Positions 26,927-36,200 of a stretch of DNA of 64,000 bases are shown piece after piece. Positions within the stretch are counted from its first letter, which is position 1; the number at the start of each line of letters is the position of its first letter. The stretch comes from Candidatus Nitrospira neomarina (GTDB taxonomy: Bacteria; Nitrospirota; Nitrospiria; Nitrospirales; UBA8639). The notes under the pieces were generated by a model. That model ran no database searches and was not told the origin of the DNA. It saw only the letters and a program-made list of their open reading frames with translations. The DNA lies in contig NZ_CP116968.1 of assembly GCF_032051675.1 (NCBI RefSeq), positions 1,116,001 to 1,180,000 on the forward strand, in the 5' to 3' direction. The translations under genes and the position numbers were made by a program.

Positions 26927-28274
26927 AGACCCGGAGTTTCTTCAACGTGCAGGCGCTACATTCCGTTGGATGCTCAACGATCTAAAGCGCGGGGGACAAA
27001 CGGGGGCAGAGGATCTTGGCATCGACATGCGGTTGTTAGAGAAAATTGTCACAGGTAAGAAGCCAATTCCTCCTGATCTTCTTCAAAAGGCTGTGCAAAT
27101 ATGGCCTGTAAACGAGCGGGACTTTGCGCCGATTCACGACGACTTGCCTCAGGGTGTTAATATTATGAGCTGTGCTGAGTCCAGGAATTCGAGCCGTGTA
27201 TTATCACGAGGAGGGCATCCCTATTACGAGTATAGAGATACGGCGATGACCCGTTTGGCACCTCTGCGACCTGAATTTATCAAACTTCTGCGTGTAGTAG
27301 ACGACACAAATCCTGAGAATCCTTTAGTAATTTGGAACCACGGGCACTTCCTTTATCAGTTAACATTCTTTGTTGGTGACTGTAATTACTATTATGAATG
27401 GAATGGCCGAAAGTATTGCGTTGCGATGACCACAGGAGATTCTGTTTTCGGCTTACCATTTGTGAAGCACACGTTCACATCGCGCAATCCTAATGCGCTG
27501 GGACATATTCTCGCTCTCACGTTCAGCGGTTTACTTGGTGGCGATTCGCGACAGGAGCTTGCTGCCTTGGGAGCCAGAGTGGCGAAGAAGATTGCAACGC
27601 AGGCGCGCACCCAGGGTGCATTACTTGCGCTTCATATTGCGAATGGAGCGTATTCTGTAGATTTCTTGGCTGCTGAAAGCGGAGTCTCATGTCAGTCAAT
27701 AGAGCGGGCAATTCATGACTTGGAGTCTCTAAGTCTAACCGATCTTCAGGCACTTGCTGAAGCAATGCGAATTCCAATGCGGGAGCTTTTAGTCCCAGTG
27801 TTGGACGTTTCTCACGGAATTATGCTGGTAAGGGGAAAGAGTGCACGTTCCTGGGATTTTCCAATGGGATCGAAGCCCTGTTATCGCTTTACGGAACTTG
27901 CAGGGTCCTGCATCACACCGCACATGAAGGCGATGGTTCTGGAAATCCTTGGGAACGAAGTCCCTAAAAATTCCATTGCTACAAATTTATACCAATATGG
28001 TTACAACTATAGCAGTGTTGCTGTTACTCTCGTATGGCTTGAAGGGTGTAAACAGCACAGGGCTGTGCTTGAACCTGAGGATTCGTTCATTATGAAACCC
28101 CATGTCCCACACTGGTTCGCAAGGCTTGAGTCTTCGATAGAGGCTCCTCGTGTTCTTCTCCTCCGCACAGGCGGTCGAATGGTGGGGGATTCAGCGATTG
28201 AGGCATCAATGATCGGACCACAGTTGATACAGCGTGTGATTGGAGAAATGGGGTGTTGGTATGATGAAGAGTGA
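26901..28274 (+). CDS. phpD: Hydroxyethylphosphonate dioxygenase-family protein (PhpD-like)
   Basis: Starting at GTG 26901 the protein has 457 residues; the frame is open to 26838, which would overlap phpI by 89 bases. It has an N-terminal helical region, RGGHPYYEYRDTAMTRLAP (substrate-binding region of HEPD), a cupin core, a mid-protein HTH-like segment (SVDFLAAESGVSCQSIERAI) and a degenerate second cupin ending in FIMKPHVPHWF. Likely iron ligands are His149, Gln153 and His190 (NHGHFLYQ then GLPFVKH). This is the 2-His-1-Gln type reported for methylphosphonate synthase and for a Streptomyces albus HEPD. The Asn126-equivalent is Asn146. The operon needs hydroxymethylphosphonate, so HEPD activity (C-C cleavage of hydroxyethylphosphonate) is favoured. 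Confidence 0.85.
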   Translation: MTQNRLLSEDPEFLQRAGATFRWMLNDLKRGGQTGAEDLGIDMRLLEKIVTGKKPIPPDLLQKAVQIWPVNERDFAPIHDDLPQGVNIMSCAESRNSSRVLSRGGHPYYEYRDTAMTRLAPLRPEFIKLLRVVDDTNPENPLVIWNHGHFLYQLTFFVGDCNYYYEWNGRKYCVAMTTGDSVFGLPFVKHTFTSRNPNALGHILALTFSGLLGGDSRQELAALGARVAKKIATQARTQGALLALHIANGAYSVDFLAAESGVSCQSIERAIHDLESLSLTDLQALAEAMRIPMRELLVPVLDVSHGIMLVRGKSARSWDFPMGSKPCYRFTELAGSCITPHMKAMVLEILGNEVPKNSIATNLYQYGYNYSSVAVTLVWLEGCKQHRAVLEPEDSFIMKPHVPHWFARLESSIEAPRVLLLRTGGRMVGDSAIEASMIGPQLIQRVIGEMGCWYDEE

Positions 28275-29223
28275 TATTTTGATGGGATCTCCTAACCTAC
28301 CGGAAGGACGTCTTTTTCTAGTAACCGGGCGGCACTCGTATAAAGCATCAGGCGCAGACCGTTTTTTCAACGAGTCAGACTATGTCCATTTTACTAGCTC
28401 GGGATCGAACCCGACTTTGTCTGATGTCGAAAAGGGGCGGAAAGCATTCCAGGTGGAAGACTTTGACTATGTAGCAGCAGTCGGTGGCGGGAGCGTAATT
28501 GATCTAGCAAAATTAATCAACCAGTCTAGGAAACCGCTCCTCGCCATTCCTACAACAGCAGGTACGGGTAGTGAAGTGACGAGCTTTGCCACATTATTCA
28601 TCAATGGCGTCAAAACGTCTGTGGAAGGTCTTCGACCAAACTGGTTCATTCTCGATCACCAGCTACTGCAAAGCGTCCCTCGATATCCTGCAATATGTGC
28701 AGGTCTTGATGCCTTATGTCAATCGATTGAGTCTCTCTGGAGCAAACAGGCCACGGAGGAATCGAAGAAATATGCGGAACATTCAGTCAGACTTGCGCTT
28801 GAACATATCGTCCCGGCAGTTGAAGGCAGAAAGGATTCTCAAGCCTATATGCTCAGGGCGGCACATTTATCTGGTCGTGCCATCGACATTTCCAAGACGA
28901 CTGCTGCCCACGCACTTTCTTATTCCCTAACCACGCGATTTGGAATTCCACATGGCCACGCGGTTGCACTGACAATTGACTCCCTGCGAATGATTAATAG
29001 GTTTCCAGATGTTGAAAAACTTTTGGGCGGTACTACTGTTTCTGGAATTATGCGCAGGCTTGGTGTCCGGTCCAATTTGGCCGAGTTTGGGATTGGGAAC
29101 TCTGATATCGATCAGATTGCTAATCTCGTGGATTTACAGCGTCTCTTAAACAATCCAGTCCATTTGAGTCATTCGGATCTCGTCGCAATGCTTTGCTCGG
29201 AGGTTAGGCCTTATGGGCGTTGA
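28261..29223 (+). CDS. phpC: Iron-type alcohol dehydrogenase, phosphonoacetaldehyde reductase (PhpC-like)
   Basis: A short (320-residue) group III alcohol dehydrogenase. The nucleotide site GGGSVIDLAKL is near residue 78, with AIPTTAGTGSEVTSFA after it. Metal-site segments are GLDALCQSIES, AAHALSYSL and FGIPHGHAVAL. The usual His in the first (DAxxH) is Gln, which is common to my recollection in phosphonoacetaldehyde reductases. It should reduce phosphonoacetaldehyde to 2-hydroxyethylphosphonate, the substrate of the preceding gene. The gene overlaps phpD (14 bases) and the following NRPS (11 bases). Confidence 0.82.
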   Translation: MMKSDILMGSPNLPEGRLFLVTGRHSYKASGADRFFNESDYVHFTSSGSNPTLSDVEKGRKAFQVEDFDYVAAVGGGSVIDLAKLINQSRKPLLAIPTTAGTGSEVTSFATLFINGVKTSVEGLRPNWFILDHQLLQSVPRYPAICAGLDALCQSIESLWSKQATEESKKYAEHSVRLALEHIVPAVEGRKDSQAYMLRAAHLSGRAIDISKTTAAHALSYSLTTRFGIPHGHAVALTIDSLRMINRFPDVEKLLGGTTVSGIMRRLGVRSNLAEFGIGNSDIDQIANLVDLQRLLNNPVHLSHSDLVAMLCSEVRPYGR

Positions 29224-31576
29224 GAAGACCGATATAGGTAAATCCGTGGTGAGTGTGTTCGAGAGTAGGGTAGACGAATGTTCCTCTCGTAATGCAGTTC
29301 TCCAGGGAAGATTGGAAATTTGTTATGAAGAGCTGGAGTCGCAGGCCAATAAAATTGCCAACCAGCTTCTTGCCATGCGTGGAGCCCAGTCCGAGCCTGT
29401 TCCAATTCTGACGAGCGATGCAGCTACTATGATAAGTGCGTCGCTTGGTGTAATGAAGGCCAACAAGTTTTTCGTCCCTGTCAATCCATTATTTCCTTCT
29501 AACCGGATACGGCTCATGATTCAAGCAACCTGCGCCGGAATTATCATTTGCGATTCGGAGGGTCAACGAGCATTGAACCAAGCTGGTATAGGTCTCCAAC
29601 GACTGTATCTTTCATCTTTCAATGGAAAAGGGTCATCAACTGCCCGACCGGGGATTATGGTCGCTCCTGATTCGGTGGCTTATGTTCTTTTCACATCTGG
29701 ATCCAGTGGCGTTCCGAAGGGCGTTGCACAGATCCACAGTTGCATGGTCCACAATGTGTTTCGGCATGGTAGACTCGCCATCAGTCAGGAGGACCGGGTT
29801 ACCCTGATAAGTGGAGATGGGTTCCCTGGAGCAATATCCAATCCCTATATAGCTATTCTGAATGGCGCATCACTTTTCCCCCGATCATTTCACCATGACG
29901 GAATTTTTGAGACCTTCGATTGGTTGGAACAAATGAGGGTCAACGTGTGCTATGTATTCCCGTCGTTCATTCGTCAGTTGGCCGAAGTTGTGCCTCCGGG
30001 ACGGATTCATCCACTGCGGCTACTGTATATTGGAGGTGAAACCGTCCATTCACGTGACGTGTCCATCGCAAGGAAATTGTTCCCTGGTACCTTCGTTGCG
30101 GTGGGTTTGAATTCAACCGAGACGGGTTTAACGAGATTAAATATGATAGATCCGGAAACGTTGGTTCCGAAGGGCATCGTCTCGATAGGGGGACCGGTGC
30201 CTGGGGTAGACATTGATATATTTAGTAATGGTACACCCTTACCACTTGGAGAGGTAGGAGAGATAGTGGTGAGTAGCAAACATGTCCGACCCTTCTATTT
30301 GGACAAGGGGCAACTGATCGACGCCACAGAAACTGTTTCTGGCGTCGTAGGAGTCCGTCGATTTCGAACCGCCGATCGAGGATATCTTAATAAAGATCAT
30401 GAGCTAGTGCATATTGGTCGTCTTGATGAAATGGTCAAAATACGTGGACATCGTGTGGAGCTAGCTGAAGTTGAGGTCGTCCTGAGTGAAATTCCTGGAG
30501 TTGTTGAAGCTGCTGTAATTAGTCATACCGTCGAAGGCCAAGGAACAGAGCTAATCGCCTTTGTGACTACAGAAGACAATCTCGATGAAACCGAAATTCG
30601 GCGTAAGATGTCTCCGAGGCTTCCAATGGCGATGATCCCAGGGATCATAAGGATTCTCCCGGAATTTCCGCGAACAGCGAATGGAAAATTGGACCGTCGG
30701 GCGTTGCCCTTACCCTCAGCCAAGCATGAGGAAGTTTCACTTGGCGAGCGCAATCCTCTTCCAGATAACGTCTTTGATTGGATAAGCGAACTTTGGAAAT
30801 CGATTTTGCGAACTAAGGAGATTGGCTTAGAGGATAACTTCTTTGATCTAGGGGGAAACTCGATTTTAGCTCTGAAGGTTGTTTCTCAATTGCGAAAGGA
30901 ATTTGGTGTTCCCTTACCTCTTCAAGCTCTCTTTGAACAGCCCACTGTCAAGGCGCTCTCTAGGGAAATAATCCATTTGCTTAATGAAAGAGTATTAAAC
31001 CTGGAAGAAACCCGAAATGATTGGGGATTGTTTGTACGTTTCGCTCGCAAAGAGGATATGAATGCTATCTGCTCAATCGTTAATTCATACATTGAGAAGA
31101 CGGCAATCAACTTTCGCACAAATTCTCAGACCACAGAAGAATGGGAACGTGATTGGGAAAATACTCATTACTATTATCCCTGGCTTGTTTCGTCAATTGA
31201 TGGAATAGTTAAGGGGGTTGCATATGCAGCCCCGTGGAAATCACGAAATGCTTATGATTGGTGCACCGAGGTTACGATTTACGTGGAGATGGGTCGTGAG
31301 GGCCAAGGGATTGGTAGAGCACTTTATTCGAGATTAATAGGCCTTCTGGAAGCACAGGGATACCGAACACTACTTGCAGTGATTAGTCTTCCTAATCCGA
31401 ATAGCGTTAGGCTTCATGAGGCATTTGGTTTCCAACAGGTGGGACACCTTCGCGGTGTCGGATATAAGTTTAGTCACTGGCGTGACGTGGGGTTTTGGGA
31501 GAAGTTTTCCCCAAAAGAGGAAGTAGTCCCCCAGCCTATTTTACCGGTCCAATCCGTATCGGAAGCCCGATTTTGA
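29213..31576 (+). CDS. phsA: NRPS loading protein fused to phosphinothricin N-acetyltransferase (A-T-PAT)
   Basis: A 787-residue protein with three parts. Residues about 20-500 are an adenylation domain (FTSGSSGVPKG near 160, KIRGHRVELAEVE, and the catalytic Lys in PRTANGKLDRRAL). Residues about 525-595 are a carrier domain (DNFFDLGGNS, Ser550). Residues about 602-765 are a GNAT domain strikingly like the Bar/PAT phosphinothricin acetyltransferases: SIVNSYIEKTAINFRT, YPWLVSSIDG, WKSRNAYDWCTE, LEAQGYRTLLAVI and RDVGFWEKF all align. The A domain lacks the Asp that usually binds the free amino group (Pro by my alignment), fitting an N-acetylated substrate. Streptomyces keeps PhsA and Pat separate. 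The fusion should acetylate demethylphosphinothricin, load it, and give self-resistance. GGAGG precedes ATG 29213. Confidence 0.9.
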   Translation: MGVEKTDIGKSVVSVFESRVDECSSRNAVLQGRLEICYEELESQANKIANQLLAMRGAQSEPVPILTSDAATMISASLGVMKANKFFVPVNPLFPSNRIRLMIQATCAGIIICDSEGQRALNQAGIGLQRLYLSSFNGKGSSTARPGIMVAPDSVAYVLFTSGSSGVPKGVAQIHSCMVHNVFRHGRLAISQEDRVTLISGDGFPGAISNPYIAILNGASLFPRSFHHDGIFETFDWLEQMRVNVCYVFPSFIRQLAEVVPPGRIHPLRLLYIGGETVHSRDVSIARKLFPGTFVAVGLNSTETGLTRLNMIDPETLVPKGIVSIGGPVPGVDIDIFSNGTPLPLGEVGEIVVSSKHVRPFYLDKGQLIDATETVSGVVGVRRFRTADRGYLNKDHELVHIGRLDEMVKIRGHRVELAEVEVVLSEIPGVVEAAVISHTVEGQGTELIAFVTTEDNLDETEIRRKMSPRLPMAMIPGIIRILPEFPRTANGKLDRRALPLPSAKHEEVSLGERNPLPDNVFDWISELWKSILRTKEIGLEDNFFDLGGNSILALKVVSQLRKEFGVPLPLQALFEQPTVKALSREIIHLLNERVLNLEETRNDWGLFVRFARKEDMNAICSIVNSYIEKTAINFRTNSQTTEEWERDWENTHYYYPWLVSSIDGIVKGVAYAAPWKSRNAYDWCTEVTIYVEMGREGQGIGRALYSRLIGLLEAQGYRTLLAVISLPNPNSVRLHEAFGFQQVGHLRGVGYKFSHWRDVGFWEKFSPKEEVVPQPILPVQSVSEARF

Positions 31577-31577
31577 C

Positions 31578-32477
31578 ATGCCTTCCTCTGACTTAGGCCT
31601 TGTTCTTGAGCTTCTCGCGCTCCAGCGTGAGCAGGAAATGAGTTCCATTGAAGAACGGCGCCTAATTTATGATAGTGCTGAATCGGCATTTTCTGATGAA
31701 TCCCCTCAACTTGTGGAAGATGTCGTAGCGAATGGAGTCTCGACAGAATGGATACCTGGACCAATCGATTCCTCAAATAATCACGTAGTGCTTTATGCAC
31801 ACGGGGGGGGCTACAACCTTGGCTCTCCACGTTCGCATCGGCATCTTGCAGCAGCTATCGGGAGAGAAGCTTTGGCGTCTGTCATTGTGCCGGATTATCG
31901 TCTTGCACCCGAACACGCCTGCCCTGGGGCAATTGAGGATGTGGTTTCTGTCTTCCAGTGGCTTCTAGCTTCGGGAGTTCGCTCAGATCAGATTGTTTTT
32001 GCTGGTGATTCTGCTGGAGGTGGTCTGATTGTCTCTGCAATGCTGGCGTTGAAAGATGCTGGACTAGAAATGCCTGCAGGGGGAGTCTGTATCTCTCCCT
32101 GGGTAGATCTTACAGGTACTGCCCAAACATATATCACCTATGCCGAGCGGGATCCTACCCTACGTTCCCGTGATTTAGCTCGAATGGCTTCATCGTATTT
32201 GGGTGGAATGGACTCGCGTGATCCTGCTGCTTCGCCGATGTTTGGTGATCTTCGTGGGCTGCCTCCTCTATTGATCCACGTTGGCACGGAGGAGATTTTG
32301 CTTGATGATGCTAGGGGGTTGGCACGTCGCGCGGAGAATGACGGTGTGAAGGTGACTTTGGAAGAATGGTCGGGGATGTTTCACGTGTGGCACTGGTATT
32401 TTCCATTACTTCAAGAAGGATGCCGGGCTATCGAGAGTATAGGTGGTTTTATAAAAGAACAGTTTAGTGTGGCATAA
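31578..32477 (+). CDS. bah: HSL-family hydrolase, likely N-acetyl-peptide deacetylase (Bah-like)
   Basis: A 299-residue alpha/beta hydrolase of the hormone-sensitive-lipase type. It has the oxyanion motif YAHGGGYNLGS, the nucleophile elbow FAGDSAGGG, and the C-terminal Asp/His region with GMFHVWHWYF. The bialaphos acetylhydrolase Bah of S. hygroscopicus is of this family and, to my knowledge, of similar length. It removes the protecting acetyl group from the finished peptide. Position directly after the PAT-type fusion supports the same last step here. A generic esterase is the alternative. Confidence 0.82.
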   Translation: MPSSDLGLVLELLALQREQEMSSIEERRLIYDSAESAFSDESPQLVEDVVANGVSTEWIPGPIDSSNNHVVLYAHGGGYNLGSPRSHRHLAAAIGREALASVIVPDYRLAPEHACPGAIEDVVSVFQWLLASGVRSDQIVFAGDSAGGGLIVSAMLALKDAGLEMPAGGVCISPWVDLTGTAQTYITYAERDPTLRSRDLARMASSYLGGMDSRDPAASPMFGDLRGLPPLLIHVGTEEILLDDARGLARRAENDGVKVTLEEWSGMFHVWHWYFPLLQEGCRAIESIGGFIKEQFSVA

Positions 32478-32499
32478 TACTCTTGAAATAGGTTAGCAC

Positions 32500-33249
32500 T
32501 TGAATTCGTGGCTACAAATCTTCCCCACCAAAGGTACCCGAGCCAGATTAGTCTGCCTCCCACGAGCGGGTGGAAATTCAGCTGACTTTGCCCACTGGGT
32601 CAAACCGCTAGAAAACGAAATTCAGGTTTGCGCAGTCCAGCTTCCAGGGCGTCTCCAACGCTTTACAGAGCCGGCGTTGCGCACGGTCCCTTCAATCGCA
32701 TGCGCAGTGGCAGGGGCGCTGAGAAATTTCGATGATCTCCCCATGGTACTGTTTGGCGATTGCATGGGGGCGATCCTCGCTTTCGAGATTGCGCGTCAGC
32801 TTCGCCGTTCGAACGCGTTTTTGCCCGCTAATCTGATTGTTTCCTCTTATCCTTGTCCGGATCTCCCTCGGACTTCACCCAAGTTTCACAATGCTCCAAC
32901 TGAAACATTCAGGAAGCACTTACTAGATGTTGGGGGTATTCCTCCTGAGATAGTAGAGGATGACGAACTATTCTCATTGATATTGCCAACTCTTCGAGCG
33001 GACTTCGAAGCGTTCGAATCTTATAAGTATATACCTGAGCCGCCGCTTGCCCTTGACTTATACGCCATCATTGGCGAGGCCAATCCCTATGTGTCCGTCT
33101 CAGTGCTCGAGGGTTGGAAACGCCAGACTTGCCAAAATTTCTTCATGCGCACATTTAGGGGAGGACACTTCTTCTTACAGGGCAATCAGGCCGTCCTCGA
33201 GTTTATACGTGAGATTGTTAGTCCTGTTACCGACTCTGAGGAGAAATAG
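32500..33249 (+). CDS. Type II thioesterase with Cys in place of the nucleophile Ser
   Basis: The 249-residue protein begins at TTG 32500 (an in-frame stop lies just upstream and no nearer ATG fits). It is a stand-alone NRPS thioesterase: LVCLPRAGGNSADFAHW at the N-terminus, VQLPGR, then the elbow, and GGHFFLQG with the catalytic His near the C-terminus. The elbow reads FGDCMGAILAF, where relatives have GHSMGA, so the Ser is Cys. Such enzymes usually clear misloaded carrier domains. Because no NRPS here has a terminal thioesterase, this one may also release the peptide. Confidence 0.85.
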   Translation: MNSWLQIFPTKGTRARLVCLPRAGGNSADFAHWVKPLENEIQVCAVQLPGRLQRFTEPALRTVPSIACAVAGALRNFDDLPMVLFGDCMGAILAFEIARQLRRSNAFLPANLIVSSYPCPDLPRTSPKFHNAPTETFRKHLLDVGGIPPEIVEDDELFSLILPTLRADFEAFESYKYIPEPPLALDLYAIIGEANPYVSVSVLEGWKRQTCQNFFMRTFRGGHFFLQGNQAVLEFIREIVSPVTDSEEK

Positions 33250-33251
33250 AC

Positions 33252-36200
33252 ATGAGCCCTTCTGCCGATGAAAGACGCCAACAACTTGCTTACCTCCTTC
33301 AAAAAAAAGTTAGCAGGCCTCGAGACCACCCTCCTTCCTTTGCGCAGGAGCGCTTGTGGTTCTTGGATCAACTCCGGCCCGGGGACACCTCGTATAACCT
33401 TGTTTCTGTGGTTAATATGGGAGGTTTGATCGACGTTCGTGTTCTTAGGAAATCGCTGGATGAAGTTTTGCGCCGCCATGAAATCTTACGCACAATTTTC
33501 CCCACGGTGGATGGAGGGGTGGTCCAACGGGTGTTGCCTGAGTTTCGAATTGAGGTTCCGGTAGTTGATCTTTCTCTTGTACCAGCGAACAAAGTGGAAA
33601 TTGAAGTTCGGCGGCAAACTCGAGTTCAGGCAGGTCTTCCTTTCAATCTTGCTAGCGGTCCAATTCTTCGCGCAACCATCCTCCACTTTTTTACTAGTGA
33701 TCGATTACTACTTGCGGTGCATCATATCGCGGTCGACGCATGGTCTTTCGACATCCTGCTTCGTGAGGTCAACACTTTGTACGCTGCCTTCCTTATGGAT
33801 CAACCCTCGCCGCTTCCTGAACTTGAGCTTCAATATGCAGATTGGGCTCGATGGCAACGTGATTCACTCGTAGATTCCAAAATTGATAAGGAACTAGCGT
33901 ACTGGATGGAGGAACTGAACGGCTCGCCTTCTGTACTGGAGCTTCCAGGCGACCACGAGCGTCCACAGGTGCCGACAACACAAGGGGGAAGTTATTCGTT
34001 TAGACTTCCGAGGCGATTGCGTGATGAAATTTTGAGCTTAGGACATGCTGAAGGGACAACATTGTTCATGACGCTGCTGGCTGGGTTGACTGCTTTGCTT
34101 TTTCGCTGGAGTGGTTCATCAGATATCCCAATTGGCACACCAATGTCCAGCCGCACACGTGCTGAATTAGAGCCACTTATCGGACTATTTTTGAATACGG
34201 TGGTTCTCCGTTTAAAAATTCGGTCGGATGATACTTTCCGTAATTTGCTGCGTCGTACGCGAGACACCACGTTTAGGGCGTTTGCTCATCAAGACCTTCC
34301 ATTTGAGAAATTAGTTGAAGCGCTTCATCCCTCTCGCAGCCCCTCCCTGAATCCCATCTTCCAGGTTATGTTGGTAGTTCAATCTGCGTCGGATCCTGAT
34401 GCCTCACCATCTGATGCAAACAAGCCGATCGTTACGTCTGTAAAGTTTGATCTCTCCTTCAATATTGTTGCTTACGAGAATTGCCTAGACGTGCTCATTG
34501 TATGGGCTGCCGATCTTTTCGATGAAAAAACAATAGTTCGACTGGGAACAGTTTGGGAAACCTTGTTAACCACTGCGTGTGCAGCTCCCGATTGCAGGAT
34601 TAGTGAACTGCCGTTGATAGAGAAAGAGGAAGCCAGGTTGCATATGGATTGGAGCGGGGAATGCGCAGTGGTCTCACTGAATGAATCGGCATTGACTTTT
34701 TTTACCAAGCAGTCTCAGCAAAATCCAGAGAACGTGGCGGTGAAGGTTGGTGACTGCTCATGCACCTATCAGGAACTACTCAGTCAATCGAGACGTATCG
34801 GGGAAGCTCTTCGGACCAGAGCTATTGGCCCTGAGCTTCCTGTAGGACTTCACATGGAAGATTCCTCAACGATGCTAGCAGCTATGCTTGGTGTTTGGCA
34901 TGCAGGGGGAGTGGTGGTATTACTTCCCCCACAACTGTCGCGCAATCGAATGAGCCAGATAATAAACAATTCCTCTCCCTCGATCATTGTTAGTGAGCCG
35001 AGTCTTATATCAAATCTCAAGGGACTTTCTATCAACGGAGTGCTTTTCGACGAACTCCTGACCAACGATTGTCAGTCGTTAGATGTTCTGAGTGATCCAT
35101 TATCACTTGCCTGCGTATTTTATCCGCCTTGGACTGGGGGTAGTAAGGGTTTGGCCATGGACCATAGAGGACTGCTCGAAATTGGCCTCGGAACTGCTCG
35201 AGAACTCGGGTTAGAGAAGGAGGATCGGGTAGCGGTATTCAGCCCATTCGGTTGGAGTGAATCGTGGGATATCGTTCTTGCAGCGCTTCTTTCTGGGGCA
35301 ACAATATTACGTCTCGGCGGGTCGGATGTTTACGACTTTCTCAAAGGCTTGCAAAATAGCAGAATAACTGTACTTGGCGTTCCTGCCACAATTTTTCCGC
35401 AATTGGCGTGCGGACTTTCGGAAATCTTTGAGACTTCGTCTCCACCTATTAAGGTTTTAGTTGTTACAGGAGAGGGCCAGCAAATCGATATCTTACGTGA
35501 GGCTTACAGCTATTGGCATACCATAGGATTCGATACGGTTCGGTTCGTGAGTTATTATGGATTGTGCGAAACCGCATTTCCCCACATGCTTTTTGAAGGT
35601 GAGTCCAAAGCCAGTGGTCAATGGCATCAAATCGGTCGCCCGAGATCGGGATTTACAGCGCGGGTATTGGATTCCAGTGGCCATCAAGCGCCATCCGGAT
35701 TCCCAGGGGAACTTTATCTTGGAGGTCCCGCTGTTGGACGTGAAATTTGGAAACAGCCCAGGGAAACTGCCGCTTGTTTCCGCCCCCATCCCCTAACAAG
35801 CCGTTCAGGAGCCAGATGTCTAGTAATCCACAAGAGGGCTAGGTGTAGTCTGGACGGGGTTTTTGAGATTGAACTCCCTGGTAATACCATCCAGAACCCT
35901 ACAATCGAAACGTCCAACATTCTGGAAACCGACCCTCAAGTGGAGAGCCAGATCGCTGCAATTTGGGGTGATGTTCTGCAGGTCGAGGGAATTGGATTAC
36001 ACGATAATTTTTTCGATCTTGGTGGCCATTCGTTATCCGCCACCCGCGTGATTTCTCGTGTGCGTAAAACATTTTCAGTCGAAATTCCCCTTCGAGTCCT
36101 ATTCGAGTCACCTACAGTCGCTGAACTTGCCAGATATGTCAGGGGACTGGAAAAACGTTCCGGTTCTGTTCTCCAGCGACGGTCCGAGAAAGGTGATATA

